NCBI RefSeq assembly: GCF_015477605.1
Contig: NZ_JADLQX010000018.1
Span: 108,463-172,462 of the forward strand
DNA length: 64,000 bases
Reading direction: 5' to 3'
Origin: Nocardia amamiensis
GTDB lineage: Bacteria; Actinomycetota; Actinomycetes; Mycobacteriales; Mycobacteriaceae
Below the pieces are notes generated by a model. The model saw only the letters and a program-made list of their open reading frames with translations, was not told the DNA's origin and did no database searches. The position numbers and the translations under genes were made by a program. The first letter of the stretch is position 1. Each line of letters begins with the position of its first letter. Below, piece after piece: positions 8,144 through 17,129 of this stretch.

Positions 8144-10000
8144 GTGGACGTCGCGATCGGCTTGGTTGTTCTCGTTGCGTCGGCGGCCGCGTTGGCGGCG
8201 CTGGCGCGTCGGTTCGGGGTATCCGAGCCGTTGGTTCTGACGCTGGCCGGGGTGGCGGCCTCCTATTTGCCGTTCGTGCCGGAGATCCACCTGGAGCCGG
8301 AGATCATTCTGCTCGGTTTGCTGCCTCCTTTGCTGTATACCGCCGCGATTCGCACGTCGCTGGTGGATTTCCGGGCCAACATGCGCACGATCGCGTTGCT
8401 GTCGGTGGGGCTGGTGTTGTTCACGACGTTCGTCGTGGCGGTGGTGGTGTGGTGGCTGTTGCCGGTGCCGTTCGCGGTCGCGGTCGCGCTGGGGGCGGTG
8501 GTGGCGCCGCCGGACGCGGTGGCCGCGACGGCGGTGGCGCGCCGGATCGGGATGCCGCGGCGGATCGTCACGATTCTGGAAGACGAGTCGCTGTTCAACG
8601 ACGCCACCGCGCTGGTGGCGTTGCGGACGGCGTTGGCGGCGATGGCGGGGATGGTTTCGATCTGGGAGGCTGGTGCGGACTTCGTCCTCGCGGCCGGTGG
8701 CGGCGCGGCGGTCGGGATCGTCGTGGCCTACCTGCTGGCGATGCTGCGGCGGCGCATCACCGATCCGGTGCTGGATACGACGTTGTCGTTTCTCGCGCCG
8801 TTCGCGGCGTATCTGCCTGCCGAGGGCATTCACGCTTCGGGGGTTATCGCGGTGGTCACCTGCGGCATGATTCTCGGGCACAACGCGCCGGTGTGGCAGA
8901 GCGCGGCGTCGCGGATCGCCGAGCGCATCAATTGGCGGACCATCCAGTTCATTCTGGAGAGCGCGGTGTTCGTCCTGATCGGGTTGCAGGTGCGCGGGAT
9001 CCTGGAGGGGGCGTGGCGCAGCGGGCTCGATCATCGCACCCTGGTGCTGGCGGCGCTGGCGGTGCTGGCGGCGACAGTGCTGGCACGGCCGGTGTGGGTG
9101 TTCGGTTCGTCGCTGCTGTCCCGCAGTCTCGGTATGGGCGGCGCGGTGCCTGCGAGCCATTTGGTCGTGGTGTCGTGGGCGGGCATGCGCGGTGTGGTGA
9201 CGCTGGCGGCGGTGCTGTTGTTGCCGGAGGACACTCCGCAGTTGCCGGTGCTGAAGCTGCTGGCGCTGGTGGTGGTGGCGGGAACGCTGCTGCTGCAAGG
9301 CACATCGCTGCCGTGGCTGGTGCGGTGGCTGCGGTTGCGCGGGCCCAGCCGCGCGGAGGACGCGTTGCAGAAAGCCAATCTGATGCAGCAGGCGACCGCG
9401 GCGGGTTTGGCCGTGCTGGAGGCGCGAGTCACCCCCGATACGCCGCCCGGTGTGGTGGAGACATTGCGTAGTCGCGTCACGTGGAAGACCAACGCCGCCT
9501 GGGAGCGGCTGGGGCGGGCGGAATCGGAACTGGTCACGCCCACCGCCGAGTACCGGCGGCTGCGGTTGGAGATGTTGCGCGCCGAACGCGAAACCGTCTT
9601 ACGGGTGCGGGATTCGGGCACGGTGGATCACGAGATCCTGCAATACGTGCTGGCCCGATTGGACCTGGAGGAGTCCATGATCGACCGCTTCGACGAGGCC
9701 GAGGAGGAGCGGGTCGAACCATTGGCGGCGCCGCCGAGTGAGGACACCTGCGCGCATTTGCGTTCCGCGCCTTTGGTGCGTACGCACGACGGTCCCGACG
9801 AATGCGCCGAGTGTGTCGCGGAAGGGATGAACTGGGTGCATCTGCGCATGTGCTTGTCGTGCGGGCATGTCGCCTGCTGCGATTCCTCGCCGGGCAACCA
9901 CGCGACCAAGCACTACGCCGACAGCGGGCACCCGGTGATGCGCAGCGTGGAGCCTGGTGAGGCGTGGCGGTGGTGTTATGTCGACGAACTGCTCGGATAG
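8144..10000 (+). CDS. CPA1-type Na+/H+ antiporter with C-terminal UBP zinc finger
   Basis: 618 residues in two parts. Residues 1 to about 410 form a polytopic membrane domain with CPA1 signatures: VVAPPDAVAATAV and the LEDESLFNDATALV block that carries the acidic ion-binding residues. A cytoplasmic helical region follows (~410-535). The last ~80 residues are a UBP-type zinc finger, beginning CAHL and containing CAEC, CLSC, ACC and the H..H pairs ending in GHP. UBP fingers bind ubiquitin C-terminal Gly-Gly in eukaryotes; in this bacterial fusion the ligand is unknown. The start is GTG at 8144. It stands alone between a divergent hydrolase and a converging TetR gene. Confidence 0.88.
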   Translation: MDVAIGLVVLVASAAALAALARRFGVSEPLVLTLAGVAASYLPFVPEIHLEPEIILLGLLPPLLYTAAIRTSLVDFRANMRTIALLSVGLVLFTTFVVAVVVWWLLPVPFAVAVALGAVVAPPDAVAATAVARRIGMPRRIVTILEDESLFNDATALVALRTALAAMAGMVSIWEAGADFVLAAGGGAAVGIVVAYLLAMLRRRITDPVLDTTLSFLAPFAAYLPAEGIHASGVIAVVTCGMILGHNAPVWQSAASRIAERINWRTIQFILESAVFVLIGLQVRGILEGAWRSGLDHRTLVLAALAVLAATVLARPVWVFGSSLLSRSLGMGGAVPASHLVVVSWAGMRGVVTLAAVLLLPEDTPQLPVLKLLALVVVAGTLLLQGTSLPWLVRWLRLRGPSRAEDALQKANLMQQATAAGLAVLEARVTPDTPPGVVETLRSRVTWKTNAAWERLGRAESELVTPTAEYRRLRLEMLRAERETVLRVRDSGTVDHEILQYVLARLDLEESMIDRFDEAEEERVEPLAAPPSEDTCAHLRSAPLVRTHDGPDECAECVAEGMNWVHLRMCLSCGHVACCDSSPGNHATKHYADSGHPVMRSVEPGEAWRWCYVDELLG

Positions 10001-10011
10001 TCCATGCGGGG

Positions 10012-10560
10012 TCAGGCGCGGGCGTGCGAGTAGATCAGGCGCGCGTATTCGGCCAGCAGCTCGTCCAGTGAGACGTCCTCGCCGCCCGCGGCGATCTGCT
10101 GGTAGCCGATGAGCATCGCCATGCCCAGTGAGGTGACCACGGCGGTGGTGTCGTCGTCACCGACGACGCCTTTGATCGCTTTGTGAACGGTGCGCCTGCG
10201 GGATTCGTCGACGCGTTTGAGGGCGAGGTTGACCGATTCGTCGTTGGCGGCCCAGGCGCGGATCGCGGCTTCGGCGGCGTGGTGCAGTCCGGCGGCGAGG
10301 TCGGACATGGCGCGGATGTCGTCGTCGGGGTTGCCCTGGTTGAACGGCATCGTCCCGAGGATGCGCACCTGGCGGTTCTCCCAGTGGTCGAGCAAGGCGT
10401 CGACGAATCCCTGCCAGCTGCCGAAGTGGTGGTAGAACGACCCGCTGGTGACGCCGAGGCGGCGACAGAGCACGCCGATGTTCAGGCCCTTGAAACCGAA
10501 TTCGGCGAGCACCTCCAAGCCGGTGTCGAAGTACTGCTCCTTGGTGACCACACGTGACAT
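10012..10560 (-). CDS. TetR/AcrR family transcriptional regulator
   Basis: 182 residues from ATG 10560; a longer reading frame to 10617 adds 19 residues that look non-coding. The helix-turn-helix is FKGLNIGVLCRRLGVTSGSF followed by YHHF. The C-terminal domain is all-helical and unassigned. It converges on the antiporter gene and is divergent from the TetR gene at 10774. The shared intergenic DNA holds a helically phased GTAC array (10648-10681) that may be its operator. Confidence 0.88.
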   Translation of the reverse strand: MSRVVTKEQYFDTGLEVLAEFGFKGLNIGVLCRRLGVTSGSFYHHFGSWQGFVDALLDHWENRQVRILGTMPFNQGNPDDDIRAMSDLAAGLHHAAEAAIRAWAANDESVNLALKRVDESRRRTVHKAIKGVVGDDDTTAVVTSLGMAMLIGYQQIAAGGEDVSLDELLAEYARLIYSHARA

Positions 10561-10647
10561 TCGCGGCGCCGTTCTCTTCGTTCGGGCAGGGGGGTGAGGG
10601 ACCGAACAGTACCCCATCGTAGCGTCGGCCGGACCGCGCCGGGCGAA

Positions 10648-10681
10648 GTACCGCGGCGTACCCCGAGGTACCCGTTAGTAC
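10648..10681. promoter_or_regulatory. Four GTAC tetramers at an exact 10-bp period
   Basis: GTAC occurs at 10648, 10658, 10668 and 10678, each separated by 6 bp. Each pair forms a GTAC-N6-GTAC dyad, the best being GGTAC-CCGTTA-GTACC. One more GTAC lies at 10609. The one-turn spacing on a single helix face suggests cooperative binding, probably by one of the two flanking TetR proteins. Confidence 0.55.
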
Positions 10682-10740
10682 CTGTTACCAGCTGAAATAG
10701 TCAGCGCCGCTGGGTTATCCGGTCTGCGGGACAACGGACC

Positions 10741-10764
10741 ATAACAGAGCAAATGCTCTGTTAT
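10741..10764. promoter_or_regulatory. Perfect palindrome overlapping the TetR 5' region
   Basis: Arms ATAACAGAGCA and TGCTCTGTTAT, separated by AA, form a perfect 11+2+11 dyad ending 9 bp before the ATG at 10774. This is the expected place for an autorepressor site of the downstream TetR gene. Confidence 0.75.
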
Positions 10765-10773
10765 AGTGGCGTC

Positions 10774-11373
10774 ATGCCCCGACCCCGGACGCACGACCCC
10801 GGAACCGTGCTGGACGCCGCGGAATCACTGGCGGTTCGCTGCGGCCCCGCCGCGGTCACCACGCGCGCGGTCGCGGCCGCCACCGGCATGTCCAACGGCG
10901 CGATCTACCACACCTTCGGGTCGCGCGCGGAACTGCTCGGCCGCACCTGGTTGCGCGCCGCGCGCCGATTCCTCGACCTGCAAACCGCGCTGGTCGACGC
11001 GGCACTGGGCAGCAGTGACGGCGTCGAGGCCGTGGTCGCGGCCGCCGAGGCGCCCGCGGTGTTCGCCGAGCGGCATCCGGACTCGTCGCGGCTGTTGCTC
11101 GCCGTGCGGCGTGAGGAGTTGCTGGGCGAGCTGCCCGAGGCGGTCGCCGCCGAACTCGCCGCGACCGACCGGATGCTGGTCGAGCTGATGATCCGGCTGT
11201 CGCAACACCTGTGGCAGCGCGGCGACCGCCGCGCCGTCGACGTGATCACCCTGTGCCTGGTCGACCTGCCCACCGCCGTGCTGCTGCGGCGCGAGCGGCT
11301 CGCCGATCCGCGGGCGCGGGAATACCTCCGCAGCGCCGTACGCGCCGTCCTCGCGGTCGGCCCGCCACCCTGA
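10774..11373 (+). CDS. TetR/AcrR family transcriptional regulator
   Basis: 199 residues from ATG 10774. An in-frame ATG at 10753 lies inside the palindromic operator and is less likely. The helix-turn-helix is AVTTRAVAAATGMSNGAIYH then TF, a TetR block. The perfect 24-bp palindrome just upstream implies autoregulation, and the transcript may have a very short leader. The crotonase-fold gene (11416) and the acyl-CoA ligase (12240) follow on the same strand, so the regulator probably controls fatty-acid or acyl-CoA metabolism. This link is inference from order. Confidence 0.88.
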   Translation: MPRPRTHDPGTVLDAAESLAVRCGPAAVTTRAVAAATGMSNGAIYHTFGSRAELLGRTWLRAARRFLDLQTALVDAALGSSDGVEAVVAAAEAPAVFAERHPDSSRLLLAVRREELLGELPEAVAAELAATDRMLVELMIRLSQHLWQRGDRRAVDVITLCLVDLPTAVLLRRERLADPRAREYLRSAVRAVLAVGPPP

Positions 11374-11415
11374 CGATCCTGCCCCGTCCCTATCCCCGAC
11401 CCAAGGATGCACACC

Positions 11416-12066
11416 ATGCCTACACTCGACTACCACGACAAGATCGCCGTCCTGGATCTGGGCGGCGACGAAAACCGTTTCTCCCCTACATTTCTGGAAC
11501 AAGTGGGCGCCCACGTGGACACCGCGCTCGCCGACGGCGCCGAGGGCTTGGTCACCACCGCCGGCGGCAAGTTCTACTCCAACGGCCTGGACCTGGACTG
11601 GCTCAGCGCGAACGCCGATCGCGCCGAGTGGTACGTCGGGCAGGTGCAGGCACTGTTCGCGCGGATCCTCACTTTGCCGATGCCCACCGCGGCGGCGCTG
11701 CCCGGCCACGCGTTCGGCGCGGGCGCCATGCTCGCCATCGCCCACGACTACCGCGTGATGCGCTCCGACCGCGGCTATTTCTGCTTCCCCGAGGTCGACA
11801 TCCGCATCCCCTTCACACCTGGCATGGCCGCACTCATCCAAGCCAAGCTCACCCCGAAAGCCGCGGTGGCCTCGATGACCACCGGGCGCCGCTTCGGTGG
11901 CCTCGACGCCGTGGCCGTCGACATCGTCGACGCCACCGCCGCCGAAGGCGCGGTCACCGACACCGCACTGGCACTGCTGGCCCCGCTGGGCGGCAAGGAC
12001 CCCGGCACCCTCGGCGCGATCAAGAACACCATGTACGCCAGAGCTGTCGCGGCGTTGACCGTCTAG
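11416..12066 (+). CDS. Enoyl-CoA hydratase/isomerase family protein (short, ECI-like)
   Basis: About 216 residues, near the lower end for crotonases. GLVTTAGGKFYSNGLDLDWL is the first oxyanion-hole block and LPGHAFGAGAMLAIAHDYRV the second. The FAGAG-type turn here is HAFGAGAML, common in plant and bacterial delta3,delta2-enoyl-CoA isomerase-like proteins. Catalytic acids typical of true hydratases are not obvious, so isomerase or another CoA reaction is possible. ATG 11416 has AAGGA 8 nt upstream; ATG 11407 is an alternative. It lies between the TetR gene and the acyl-CoA ligase on the same strand, 42 bp from the former. Confidence 0.82.
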   Translation: MPTLDYHDKIAVLDLGGDENRFSPTFLEQVGAHVDTALADGAEGLVTTAGGKFYSNGLDLDWLSANADRAEWYVGQVQALFARILTLPMPTAAALPGHAFGAGAMLAIAHDYRVMRSDRGYFCFPEVDIRIPFTPGMAALIQAKLTPKAAVASMTTGRRFGGLDAVAVDIVDATAAEGAVTDTALALLAPLGGKDPGTLGAIKNTMYARAVAALTV

Positions 12067-12075
12067 GCAGCCGAG

Positions 12076-12106
12076 TTCGGCGCCGCGCCACTCGCGCGAC
12101 GCCGAA
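12076..12106 (+). terminator. Hairpin after the crotonase gene
   Basis: Arms TTCGGCG (12076-12082) and CGCCGAA (12100-12106) close a stem starting 9 bp after the stop codon. No T-run follows, so termination is uncertain. A second small hairpin GCGGAC-GGAAA-GTCCGC lies at 12136-12152. Confidence 0.4.
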
Positions 12107-12239
12107 TAGCTTGCGGGAGGGCAGGTTCGGTGGATGCGGACGGAAAGTCCGCTGCACCTGAAACGATCGAAACGCCACACTCGTCGCGGTCGGGCACTTA
12201 CTGTCTGGGGAAGCTGAGTGTCACTGAACGAGGTGTGCG

Positions 12240-14051
12240 ATGACCGAACCGAATACGTCTTGTGCCGCATTCCAACACAGCGCGGCGATCGATCCGGACG
12301 CGGTGGCCGTCCGCTCCATCGGCGGCGATCGAACGCTGACCTGGCGGGAGTATGCCGAGCAGGTCCGCGCGGTCGCGGGCGGCCTGGCCGCCCTCGGGAT
12401 CGGCCGCGGCGACACGGTGGCGTTGATGATGGGCAACCGGATGGAGTTCTACCCGATCGAAGTCGGGGCACAGCACGCCGGCGCGACGTCGTTCTCGGTG
12501 TACAACACCTTGTCGCCCGAGCAACTGAACTATGTCTTCGACAATGCGGGCAACCGGGTGGTGTTCTGTGAGCAGCAGTATGTGGAGCGCATCCGGCGCT
12601 CCGGCGCGCAGATCGAGACCATCGTCTGCATCGACGGGAACCCCGAAGGCACTGTGGGCCTGGCGGAGCTGACGGAGCTCGGCCGCCCCGACTTCGACTT
12701 CGAAGCCACCTGGCAAGCCGTGCGGCCGGAGGACGTTCTCACCCTCGTCTACACCTCCGGGACCACAGGTAACCCGAAGGGTGTGGAGATCACCCACGCC
12801 AATCTGCTCGCCGAAGCGCGCGCGTTCCACGCGGTGCTGCCGGTCGAGTTCGGCGACCGGCAGACCTCCTACCTGCCGTCGGCGCACATCGCCGACCGCT
12901 TCTGTTCGCTGTACCTGCAGCAGGTGTACGGCACGCAGATCACCGTGGTGCCCGACCGGTCGCTGCTGCCCGCCGCGCTGGCCGACGTGCACCCCACCAT
13001 CTGGGGCGCGGTGCCGCGGGTGTGGGAGAAGCTGAAGGCGGCCATCGAGTTCTCCGTGGCCAGTGAATCCGACGATACGGTCCGCGGCGCGCTGGAGTGG
13101 GCGCTGGATGTGGCGGCGCGCAAGGCCGACGCGCAGCTGCGTGGGGAACCGATCGACGAGCGGCTGGCCGCCGAATGGGCGAAGGCCGACGAGCGGGTGC
13201 TGTCCGGATTGCGCGCGAAAATCGGTCTGGACCAGTTGAAGTGGGCGATGTCGGGTGCGGCGCCGATTCCGCCGCAGACGCTCGGGTTCTTCTTCGGGAT
13301 CGGCATCCCGATCTCGGAGATCTGGGGCATGTCCGAGCTCACCTGCGTGGCCAGTGCCTGTTCACCGCAGGAGGCGCGGTTGGGGTCGGTCGGCCGGATG
13401 CTGCCCGGAATGCAGTGGCGCATCGCCGAAGACGGCGAATTCCTCGTGCGCGGGCCGCTGGTGATGAAGGGCTATCGCAAGGAACCGGAGAAGACCGCCG
13501 AGGCGCTGGATCCCGACGGCTGGCTGCACACCGGCGACATCTTGTCCGTCGACGACGACGGCTACCTGCGGGTGGTCGACCGCAAGAAAGAGCTGATCAT
13601 CAGCTCGGCGGGAAAGAACATGTCCCCGGCCAACATCGAGAACGCGATCAAAGCCGCGACCCCGTTGGTGGGCGCGATCGCCGCGATCGGTGAGGCCCGC
13701 CCGTACAACACGGCGTTGATCGTCATCGATGCCGAAACCGCTGCGCTGTATGCCGCCAGGCATGGGTTGCCGGACGCGTCCGCCGCGGCGCTGGCGGCCG
13801 ATCCGGGTGTGGTCGCCGAGATCGCGCGCGGTGTGGCCGCGGGCAACGCGGCGCTGTCGCGGGTCGAGCAGATCAAACGGTTCACCGTGTTGCCGACGTT
13901 CTGGGAACCGGGCGGCGACGAGGTGACCTTGACGATGAAGTTGCGCCGTAAGCCGATCGCGGCCAAGTACGCCGAGCAGATCGCGTTGCTCTACGCCGAC
14001 GAGCCGGCCGAGACCGTGCGGGAACCGGAGGGCCGGCAGGCGCGTTTGTAG
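12240..14051 (+). CDS. Long-chain fatty-acid-CoA ligase (FadD-type AMP-binding protein)
   Basis: 603 residues. The AMP-binding signature YTSGTTGNPKGVEITH is complete, followed by GYRKEPEKTAEAL, DGWLHTGDIL and DRKKELIISSAGKNMSPANI, as in long-chain acyl-CoA synthetases. The enzyme would adenylate a fatty acid and transfer it to CoA. Residues in the acyl pocket cannot be assessed by eye, so chain length is open. It resembles the second ligase at 34033-35865 closely in motif wording, suggesting paralogy. ATG 12240 follows GAACGAGG. It is downstream of a TetR gene and a crotonase-fold gene and is probably co-regulated, although ~170 bp with hairpins separates them. Confidence 0.9.
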   Translation: MTEPNTSCAAFQHSAAIDPDAVAVRSIGGDRTLTWREYAEQVRAVAGGLAALGIGRGDTVALMMGNRMEFYPIEVGAQHAGATSFSVYNTLSPEQLNYVFDNAGNRVVFCEQQYVERIRRSGAQIETIVCIDGNPEGTVGLAELTELGRPDFDFEATWQAVRPEDVLTLVYTSGTTGNPKGVEITHANLLAEARAFHAVLPVEFGDRQTSYLPSAHIADRFCSLYLQQVYGTQITVVPDRSLLPAALADVHPTIWGAVPRVWEKLKAAIEFSVASESDDTVRGALEWALDVAARKADAQLRGEPIDERLAAEWAKADERVLSGLRAKIGLDQLKWAMSGAAPIPPQTLGFFFGIGIPISEIWGMSELTCVASACSPQEARLGSVGRMLPGMQWRIAEDGEFLVRGPLVMKGYRKEPEKTAEALDPDGWLHTGDILSVDDDGYLRVVDRKKELIISSAGKNMSPANIENAIKAATPLVGAIAAIGEARPYNTALIVIDAETAALYAARHGLPDASAAALAADPGVVAEIARGVAAGNAALSRVEQIKRFTVLPTFWEPGGDEVTLTMKLRRKPIAAKYAEQIALLYADEPAETVREPEGRQARL

Positions 14052-14085
14052 CGAATCCGTGTGAACGGCAACGCGGGCGCTGCGC

Positions 14086-15201
14086 TCACAGTGCGAAAGT
14101 GAGCCGCTGGGGTCGTACGTAGTCGGACGGATCGTGCAGGGTGCGCAGGTCCGGTCGTCGCGCGGCGGGTATCCGGTCCAGTTCGGCGCGTAACGGTGCG
14201 TCGTAGGTCGCGGCGCTCGCGGTGAGGCCGGGCAGCCAGTTGTCGTGATGGCTGGGCACGAACAGCGCGGGGGTGAGCGCCTGGATGTAGGTGCGTGGAT
14301 CGCGCAGGCCGTTGGTGATCTGGTTGTAGCCCTGCACCGCGCCGATCTGCACGTCGGTGGAGGGCAGCGCGGCGAGGATGTCGAACACGTGCGGGGCGCG
14401 CTCGGTGAGCGGGCCCGTGGAGTCGTGCCAGATCAGCGTGAAGCCCGGCCCCCGGAACTGATACAGCAGCACTCCGCCCTCCGGGTCACGCAGGCGCGGA
14501 ACACCCTGCAGCAGGCCGCTGAACGTCGGCGGATGGGCGAGCACGATCCCGGGTTGCGGCCGGGGAAAGAAGCGCGGTGATCCCTCGATCGGGTCGGGCG
14601 GGGTGCGCGCGGAATGCAGATGCCGGACGATGGTCACCTCGACCGCGCCGACGGTGAAGTCGTCGCGGGTGCCGATCGGTGTGCCGGCGTCGCCGTGCGC
14701 GGCGCTCGCGAACGCCGGATCGGTGACCTGCGCGGCGATGGTCGCGCAGTGTTCGGCGGTGCCGTGCACGGTGGCGCCGCTGGCCTGCGCGATGCGGGCG
14801 GCGTCACCGGCGTGGTCGAAGTGCCCGTGGCCGATGAAGATCGCCGCCGGAGCCAGGTCGACAAGATCCTGCGGGGTCGCCGGGACGTATCCGGTGCTGG
14901 TCAGCCGCGGCACCCAGGCGTCGAGCAGGAACACCGAACCCCCGATGGCCACGGCGTAGGTGGTGCATCCGATCCAGGACAGCACCACCCGGTCCGGCCG
15001 CGGCGCGCCGGATCCGCTGTCGATGCTGTCGGCGCCGAAGAACCGGACGCGTGCGGCGATCGTGCGCGGATCGGTGGGCTCGGCCGCCGACTGCAACGTT
15101 CCGGCCGCCAGCGTGGCCAGTTTGCCGCCGTGCCCGAACAGTCGCAGGCCAGGAATCCTGCACACACCGGTACCCCAGCACGGACGTGCGGGTGCGGGCA
15201 A
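14086..15201 (-). CDS. MBL-fold metallo-hydrolase
   Basis: Up to 371 residues from a TTG at 15201; a GTG at 15165 (MCRIPGLRLFGHGG) is an equally good start. The metal-binding signature is GHGHFDHAGD, giving the HxHxDH motif, and a later SHHDNWLPG supplies another His. The metal centre would be binuclear zinc or iron. The substrate is unknown; similar proteins are annotated as UlaG-like or lipoprotein-type hydrolases. The N-terminus is basic and non-hydrophobic, so there is no export signal. It lies 36 bp downstream of mshC on the same strand and may be co-transcribed, though it is not a known part of mycothiol synthesis. Confidence 0.8.
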   Translation of the reverse strand: MPAPARPCWGTGVCRIPGLRLFGHGGKLATLAAGTLQSAAEPTDPRTIAARVRFFGADSIDSGSGAPRPDRVVLSWIGCTTYAVAIGGSVFLLDAWVPRLTSTGYVPATPQDLVDLAPAAIFIGHGHFDHAGDAARIAQASGATVHGTAEHCATIAAQVTDPAFASAAHGDAGTPIGTRDDFTVGAVEVTIVRHLHSARTPPDPIEGSPRFFPRPQPGIVLAHPPTFSGLLQGVPRLRDPEGGVLLYQFRGPGFTLIWHDSTGPLTERAPHVFDILAALPSTDVQIGAVQGYNQITNGLRDPRTYIQALTPALFVPSHHDNWLPGLTASAATYDAPLRAELDRIPAARRPDLRTLHDPSDYVRPQRLTFAL

Positions 15202-15237
15202 GTGGTCTGCCGGGAAATTTTCGCGGGGAAGACGTTT

Positions 15238-16476
15238 TTACAGGCGGATGCCCAGCAGTGCGTCGACCGCGGTGGCGATGAGGGCGGGTGCTTCGCTGTC
15301 CTGGCCGCCGTAGTCGATGGCCTGACGGGCCCAGTTGTCCACCGCATCGAGCGCTGTGGGGGTGTCCAGGTCGTCGGCCAGATGCTGGCGCAGCCGCGCG
15401 ACCGTGTCGATGGCCGAGGGCCCGGCGGTGAGGGCGGTGGCTTCGCGCCACAGCCGCAGGCGGTGCTGCGCGTGCTCGAGCAGCGCGCTGGTCCACATCC
15501 GGTCCTGGCGGTAGTGGCCGGCCAGCAGCGCGAGGCGGATGGCGGCCGGGTCGACGCCGTCTCGGCGCAGCGCCGAGACCAGCACCAGGTTGCCCCGGGA
15601 CTTCGACATCTTCTCCCCGTCCAGCCCGATCAGGCCGGCGTGCACGTAGTGGCGGGCGAAACGACGGTCCGCGATCAGCGACTCGGCGTGCGCGGCGGAG
15701 TATTCGTGGTGCGGGTAGATCAGGTCGCTGCCGCCGCCCTGGATGTCGAATTCCGGGCCGAGGCGGTTGATCGCGATCGCCGAACACTCGATGTGCCAGC
15801 CGGGCCTGCCCGCGCCGAAGGGGGCGGGCCAGGACGGCTCGCCGGGGCGGGCCGCGCGCCACAGCAGTGCGTCGATGATGTCGCGTTTGCCCGGACGGTG
15901 CGGGTCGCCGCCGCGCTCGGCGAACAGCCGCTCCATCGTGGGGCGGTCGTAGCCGGATTCGTATCCGAACTGCTCGGTGGCGTCGGCCCGGAAGTAGATG
16001 TCCGGGAATTCGCGGTCGTCGACGACGTAGGCGGCGCCGGATGCCAGCAGTTTCTGCACGAATTCGACGACCTCGTCGACGGATTCGATCGCGCCGACGT
16101 ACTCGCGCGGCGGCACGATCCGCAGCGCGGACATGTCCTCGCGGAACAGGTCGGTCTCCGAGGCGCCGAGCTCGCGCCAGTCCAGGCCGTCGCGTTCGGC
16201 GCGTTCGAACAGCGGGTCGTCGACGTCGGTGACGTTCTGCACGTAGTGCACCTCATGGCCCGCGTCGCGCCACAGCCGGTTGACCAGGTCGAAGGTCAGG
16301 TAGGTCGCGGCGTGCCCGAGGTGGGTGGCGTCGTAGGGGGTGATCCCGCAGACGTACATGGTGGCGGTGGCGCCGGGCGTGACCGGCCGTACCTGTCGGT
16401 CGGCGGTGTCGTACAACCGCAACGGCGGTCCTGCTCCAGGGACGGCGGGGACGGCGGTGTCGGACCAGGACTGCAT
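15238..16476 (-). CDS. mshC: L-cysteine:1D-myo-inositol 2-amino-2-deoxy-alpha-D-glucopyranoside ligase (mycothiol synthesis)
   Basis: 412 residues, the usual MshC length. It is a class-I tRNA-synthetase paralogue: the HIGH-like motif is HLGH (52-55), the zinc ligand C43 sits in MYVCGITPYDATHLGHAATY, and the adenylate loop is KMSKSRGN. It activates cysteine as Cys-AMP and joins it to GlcN-inositol, the third step of mycothiol formation in the cytosol. Distinction from CysRS rests on the ITPYDATHLGHA wording, the shorter length and the neighbours. The upstream genes (SCO1664-like, DUF3090, phosphomutase, uppP) are the usual actinobacterial companions. ATG 16476 is used. Confidence 0.95.
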   Translation of the reverse strand: MQSWSDTAVPAVPGAGPPLRLYDTADRQVRPVTPGATATMYVCGITPYDATHLGHAATYLTFDLVNRLWRDAGHEVHYVQNVTDVDDPLFERAERDGLDWRELGASETDLFREDMSALRIVPPREYVGAIESVDEVVEFVQKLLASGAAYVVDDREFPDIYFRADATEQFGYESGYDRPTMERLFAERGGDPHRPGKRDIIDALLWRAARPGEPSWPAPFGAGRPGWHIECSAIAINRLGPEFDIQGGGSDLIYPHHEYSAAHAESLIADRRFARHYVHAGLIGLDGEKMSKSRGNLVLVSALRRDGVDPAAIRLALLAGHYRQDRMWTSALLEHAQHRLRLWREATALTAGPSAIDTVARLRQHLADDLDTPTALDAVDNWARQAIDYGGQDSEAPALIATAVDALLGIRL

Positions 16477-16613
16477 GCTTATGAGGGTAAAGGTGTGGTA
16501 CAGATCATCCGTCCCCGCCCTGGGGCCACCTGCGGCCCGGCCGGTCCGCGGACACGTCGCGACCTGCGTGGTCCAGCAAATCGTGGGATGTCAATATTTC
16601 GGCTCCGGCTGAT

Positions 16614-17033
16614 TCACCTGTCGCGGCGGGTGGGATCGGTGATCGTGTTGCGGGTGATCGCGAACGTCCCGTCCAGGTCGGGGATATCGGGATCGGTGTC
16701 GGCGAGGGCGATCTGGGTGAATTCGCCGCGCGCCACGTCGAACTCGAGTTCGTGATAGGCGACGGTATCGCCCCAGTCCGGAGAAGGCAACGAAATGAAG
16801 CGCATGGTGAACCGCCCGGAGTCCACCGAGCCCTCGGTGAGGACGTAGACGCCGAAGTGGTCTTCCCCCGCCGAGCGCAGCCAGTAGACGCCGTTGTCGT
16901 AGAGGTGCAGGCCGGTGTCGGGGTAGGGCTTCTTGTCGTAGAGATGCAGGTAGTGCAGCGCGAGGGTGTAGGTCGGCGCCCCGATGCTGATCTGTACGGT
17001 CGGTGCCGCACGGTCTCCGGCGGAGTGGGTCAT
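16614..17033 (-). CDS. Hypothetical protein, 139 aa
   Basis: Not recognised as a named family. ATG 17033 has a perfect AGGAGG 6 nt upstream, which decides the start over two upstream ATGs. The sequence is beta-rich with YTLALHYLHLYDKKPYPDTG and a FDVARGEFTQIAL strand, no signal peptide and no membrane segment. It may be a small calycin- or jelly-roll-like binding protein, but this is only an impression. It lies between the SCO1664-like gene and mshC on the same strand, at the position where mycobacteria carry cysQ and a small unknown gene. Confidence 0.7.
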   Translation of the reverse strand: MTHSAGDRAAPTVQISIGAPTYTLALHYLHLYDKKPYPDTGLHLYDNGVYWLRSAGEDHFGVYVLTEGSVDSGRFTMRFISLPSPDWGDTVAYHELEFDVARGEFTQIALADTDPDIPDLDGTFAITRNTITDPTRRDR

Positions 17034-17129
17034 CGGGGTCCTCCTCGTCATCGCGCCGAGCATTCGAGCTTCAACTGTGCCAGGAATCCGTCCGGCACGG
17101 CATCGGCCGCGGTGACAGGGGCTTCGAGT

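Noticed and set aside
12136..12152. Riboswitch-like structure before the acyl-CoA ligase
   Set aside because: Only two small hairpins and no match to a known aptamer layout.
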